This document shows, one piece after another, positions 61,927-64,000 of a stretch of DNA of 64,000 nt. The notes beneath the pieces are model-generated. The model was not told where the DNA came from. It did no database searches and saw only the letters and a program-made list of their open reading frames with translations. The translations under genes and the position numbers were made by a program. Position 1 is the first letter of the stretch; the number at the start of each line of letters is the position of its first letter. This DNA comes from Larkinella sp. C7 (GTDB taxonomy: Bacteria; Bacteroidota; Bacteroidia; Cytophagales; Spirosomataceae), in assembly GCF_006149005.1 (NCBI RefSeq), contig NZ_VBSL01000001.1, positions 248,001-312,000 of the forward strand, read 5' to 3'.

Positions 61927-62208
61927 AGGTAGGGATGAACTTTATTGTATTCAAGTAACGCATAGTATGACAACTTCGTACGCTACTTTTTAGTTTATGG
62001 CACCTGTCTGTCACTTCCTACAAACAGATTCTGTACCAAAAGGGTCGTCTATTCAAAAAAAACGGTAAAGAAGAAAGCCGAAGCATTTTTCGCACTCATT
62101 CTTTCCATGCTATACTTTTTCAATTATTGTATACGCAAAAATAATTCATTTATAATTGAAAGCTTCAGTTGTGTTTTAGAAATTTTGGTACGAGAATTGT
62201 ACATTATC

Positions 62209-62240
62209 AATCCATTCGCATACGAAATGGATTGGTTTTT
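62209..62240 (+). terminator. Terminator-like hairpin within the ppk1-gyrB gap
   Basis: AATCCATTCG pairs with CGAAATGGATT (one bulge) around a 4-base loop and is followed by GGTTTTT. It points along the plus strand although no plus-strand gene is known upstream, so it may end a small RNA. Confidence 0.4.
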
Positions 62241-62763
62241 ATACTGACTGATCTACAAAATAGACTGACTTATAATGATTTGCACATACCATTCCGCTGA
62301 ATAATAACCCGGTTAATCGGGTCTATTATTTATTCATCTATTATGCAGTGGGTTAGCTTAACAATAAAAAAACAAACAAATCGTTTTATTGGCAATACCA
62401 GCAACAAATTCTCTACAATCTGGCAATTTTTTAACCCAATGGGGTACACCTAGAACCGCATCACAATGCTGTTTTTGTACCGGATAGCCTTTTTTCACAG
62501 GCTATTTACTTAATTCAGGGTGATCTATTCTAAAAAAAACAGGCCTTTGACAGCCTTTTATGCTAAGCAGCAGTGAGTTGTTTAGCCACTTCATCTGCTC
62601 AGATTTAACAGTATACCTATGATCCAATCGTGTTTTGTCGCCTTTTAACATGCGCTATTTATTGAACCTTTTGGGTAGCAATTAAAAATTTCCGGTGGCA
62701 CCAAGTCATTGACTCTACTGGTCGTTAATCCAAAAATAAAATCAAATTAATTCCCTCCGCAGT

Positions 62764-62883
62764 ATGTGGCTAAAACCGAGAATACCCTGGCGTTTTTTTT
62801 CAGTAATCCTGGTTTATTTCACCATTCACTGGTTTATTGAAAGCCTACCCGATTTGATCCGTTATTTTTCTAACCGCCCCTAA
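62764..62883 (+). CDS. Possible 39-aa membrane peptide
   Basis: The frame reads MWLKPRIPWRFFSVILVYF and continues with IHWFIESLPDLIRYFSNRP before a TAA. It has one hydrophobic, aromatic-rich segment with basic residues at both ends, the pattern of a small membrane protein. At this length the frame could be chance; its amino-acid make-up is the only support. Confidence 0.3.
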   Translation: MWLKPRIPWRFFSVILVYFTIHWFIESLPDLIRYFSNRP

Positions 62884-62972
62884 AAACAGAAAATTCTGTT
62901 GTTCTTCCGAATGATGGTTTTTACCAGCAGGGGTTTCCCGGAACATTCCGGATAACCGTTCCTGAGTGAACA

Positions 62973-62997
62973 AAAAAAAGCGGGCTATTCGCCCGCT
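62973..62997 (-). terminator. Rho-independent terminator of gyrB
   Basis: AGCGGGC (62979-62985) pairs with GCCCGCT (62991-62997) around a five-base loop. On the minus strand it is followed by eight T residues, directly after the gyrB stop at 63003. Confidence 0.9.
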
Positions 62998-63002
62998 CTG
63001 TC

Positions 63003-64000
63003 TTACACGTCTACTTTTGCATATTTGGCGTTTCGCTCAATGAACTCCCGGCGGGGCGCCACCTCATCGCCCATCAGGGTTGAAAAGACGTGGTCGGCTT
63101 CGGCGGCCGACTCGATCGTCACCCGCTTGAGGCTTCGTTTCTCGGGGTCCATCGTCGTGCTCCACAACTGTTCCGGATTCATTTCTCCCAGACCTTTGTA
63201 CCGCTGCACGTTCACGTTCTCCTCACGACCCGATCCGGCCAATTCCCGAATAGCGGTTTCGCGTTGTTGCTCCGTCCAGCAATACCGTTCTTCCTTGCCT
63301 TTTTTGACCAGGTAAAACGGCGGCTGGGCGATGTACAGAAACGCATTGTCGATCAGCGAGCGCATGTGGCGGAAAAACAGGGTCAGAATCAGCGTCCGGA
63401 TGTGGCTGCCATCGACGTCGGCATCGGTCATAATGATCACCTTATGATACCGCAGTTTCTCCAGGTTCATCACGGTTTCGCCATTGACGCGTTCGTAGCG
63501 AATCCCGAGCGCCGTAATGATGTTCTTGATTTCTTCGTTTTCGTAAATCTTGTGCTCCAGGGCTTTTTCCACGTTCAGGATTTTCCCCCGCAACGGCAAA
63601 ATCGCCTGGAAGGCACGGTTACGGCCCTGTTTGGCAGAACCGCCGGCCGAATCCCCTTCCACCAGGTAGATTTCGCAATTCTCCGGATTGGTGTCCGAAC
63701 AGTCGGCGAGTTTACCCGGCAAGCCCATACCGCTCATGAAGTCCTTGCGGTCCGTCATGATGCGTTTGTAGGCCAGATCGGCGGCAATCCGGGCCTGTGC
63801 TGAAATCAACACCTTCCGAACGATCGACGAGGCTTCTTTCGGGTGTTCCTCCAGCCACATTTCGAGCATTTCAGCCACTGTCGAGCTAACGGCTCCAACG
63901 ACATCGCTGTTCCCCAGTTTGGTCTTGGTCTGGCCTTCAAACTGCGGTTCAGCCACTTTCACCGAAATAACGGCGGTTAGCCCCTTGCGGAAGTCACTCC
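63003..64000 (-). CDS. gyrB: DNA gyrase subunit B, C-terminal part
   Basis: The frame is open to the right edge of the window, so the N-terminal ATPase part is missing. Visible parts are the end of the transducer domain ([23 protein letters not shown]), the TOPRIM metal site [11 protein letters not shown] and [15 protein letters not shown], the signature [16 protein letters not shown] and the C-terminal [15 protein letters not shown]. The end sequence and length favour GyrB over ParE. Gyrase introduces negative supercoils into DNA. An apparent start at 63962 is only an internal GTG. Confidence 0.95.
   Translation of the reverse strand, partial: SDFRKGLTAVISVKVAEPQFEGQTKTKLGNSDVVGAVSSTVAEMLEMWLEEHPKEASSIVRKVLISAQARIAADLAYKRIMTDRKDFMSGMGLPGKLADCSDTNPENCEIYLVEGDSAGGSAKQGRNRAFQAILPLRGKILNVEKALEHKIYENEEIKNIITALGIRYERVNGETVMNLEKLRYHKVIIMTDADVDGSHIRTLILTLFFRHMRSLIDNAFLYIAQPPFYLVKKGKEERYCWTEQQRETAIRELAGSGREENVNVQRYKGLGEMNPEQLWSTTMDPEKRSLKRVTIESAAEADHVFSTLMGDEVAPRREFIERNAKYAKVDV

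Larger units (their letters stand above)
61927..63002. other. 1.1-kb AT-rich gap between ppk1 and gyrB
   Basis: This is the longest stretch without a clear gene and is visibly more AT-rich than its flanks. It holds several hairpins: 62209-62233 followed by a T-run, 62300-62330, and 62484-62505. A 39-codon frame lies at 62764-62883 and a terminator next to gyrB at 62979. No tRNA, IS end or homologous repeat was recognised. It could hold small RNAs or a decayed gene. Confidence 0.6.

Overview
The window looks like chromosomal DNA of a Bacteroidota member. The likely group is Cytophagales, in the Spirosoma/Larkinella neighbourhood; this is an inference from gene content, not a search. Supporting signs are a DUF4290 gene directly upstream of murA, a membrane-anchored AraC regulator, lipoproteins with Bacteroidota-style signals, few Shine-Dalgarno sequences, several TAnnTTTG -7 promoter boxes and moderately GC-rich genes separated by AT-rich intergenic palindromes. 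Gene content is mostly housekeeping and metabolic. One intact insertion sequence is present. No prophage, CRISPR array, tRNA or rRNA was recognised.

Layout. 1-3.3 kb: 5' part of an App1-family phosphatase gene, a complete 907-bp IS5-family element, a diacylglycerol-kinase-like lipid kinase and a conserved small protein. 3.3-7.6 kb: a minus-strand operon with a GntP-family permease, a RidA protein, a DSD1/D-threonine-aldolase-type PLP enzyme, an SGNH hydrolase and a small membrane protein, read here as uptake and breakdown of a D-hydroxy amino acid such as D-serine. 7.7-14.9 kb: McrC and McrB of a type IV restriction system on the same strand but separated by about 4.3 kb holding a META-domain lipoprotein, a Gfo/Idh/MocA oxidoreductase, two tandem paralogous lipoproteins and a zinc alcohol dehydrogenase. 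15-21 kb: a lipoprotein, a FAD/Fe-S D-2-hydroxyacid dehydrogenase, small membrane proteins and a MATE exporter. 21-29.7 kb: DUF4290-murA, RNase H, TrmN6, a family 2 glycosyltransferase, inorganic pyrophosphatase and SppA.

29.8-40.8 kb: membrane-bound AraC regulator, PQQ-type dehydrogenase, S9 peptidase, acyl-CoA thioesterase, a cysteine-rich CWC protein, metE divergent from an Lrp-type regulator, a lipoprotein and a lone protein resembling a domain of restriction-type nucleases. 41-47 kb: two tandem multi-pass membrane proteins of GT-C type, bioB, a family 4 glycosyltransferase and a YfcE-like phosphoesterase. 47-54 kb: a tripartite RND efflux operon (adaptor, pump, outer-membrane factor) preceded by a small secreted protein. 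54-64 kb: DUF1697 protein, acyl-CoA synthetase, nucleoside transporter, large lipoprotein, polyphosphate kinase, a 1.1-kb AT-rich gap and the 3' part of gyrB.

The most noteworthy signals are the split McrBC locus; the putative D-serine catabolic operon; MurA with Asp in place of the fosfomycin-target Cys; a class of intergenic inverted repeats, one of which was split by the IS, one of which supplies the C-terminus of McrC, and three of which share a CTGACGCGT core; and the 1.1-kb gap before gyrB with a 39-codon membrane-type reading frame. No wholly new multi-gene system could be established from sequence alone.
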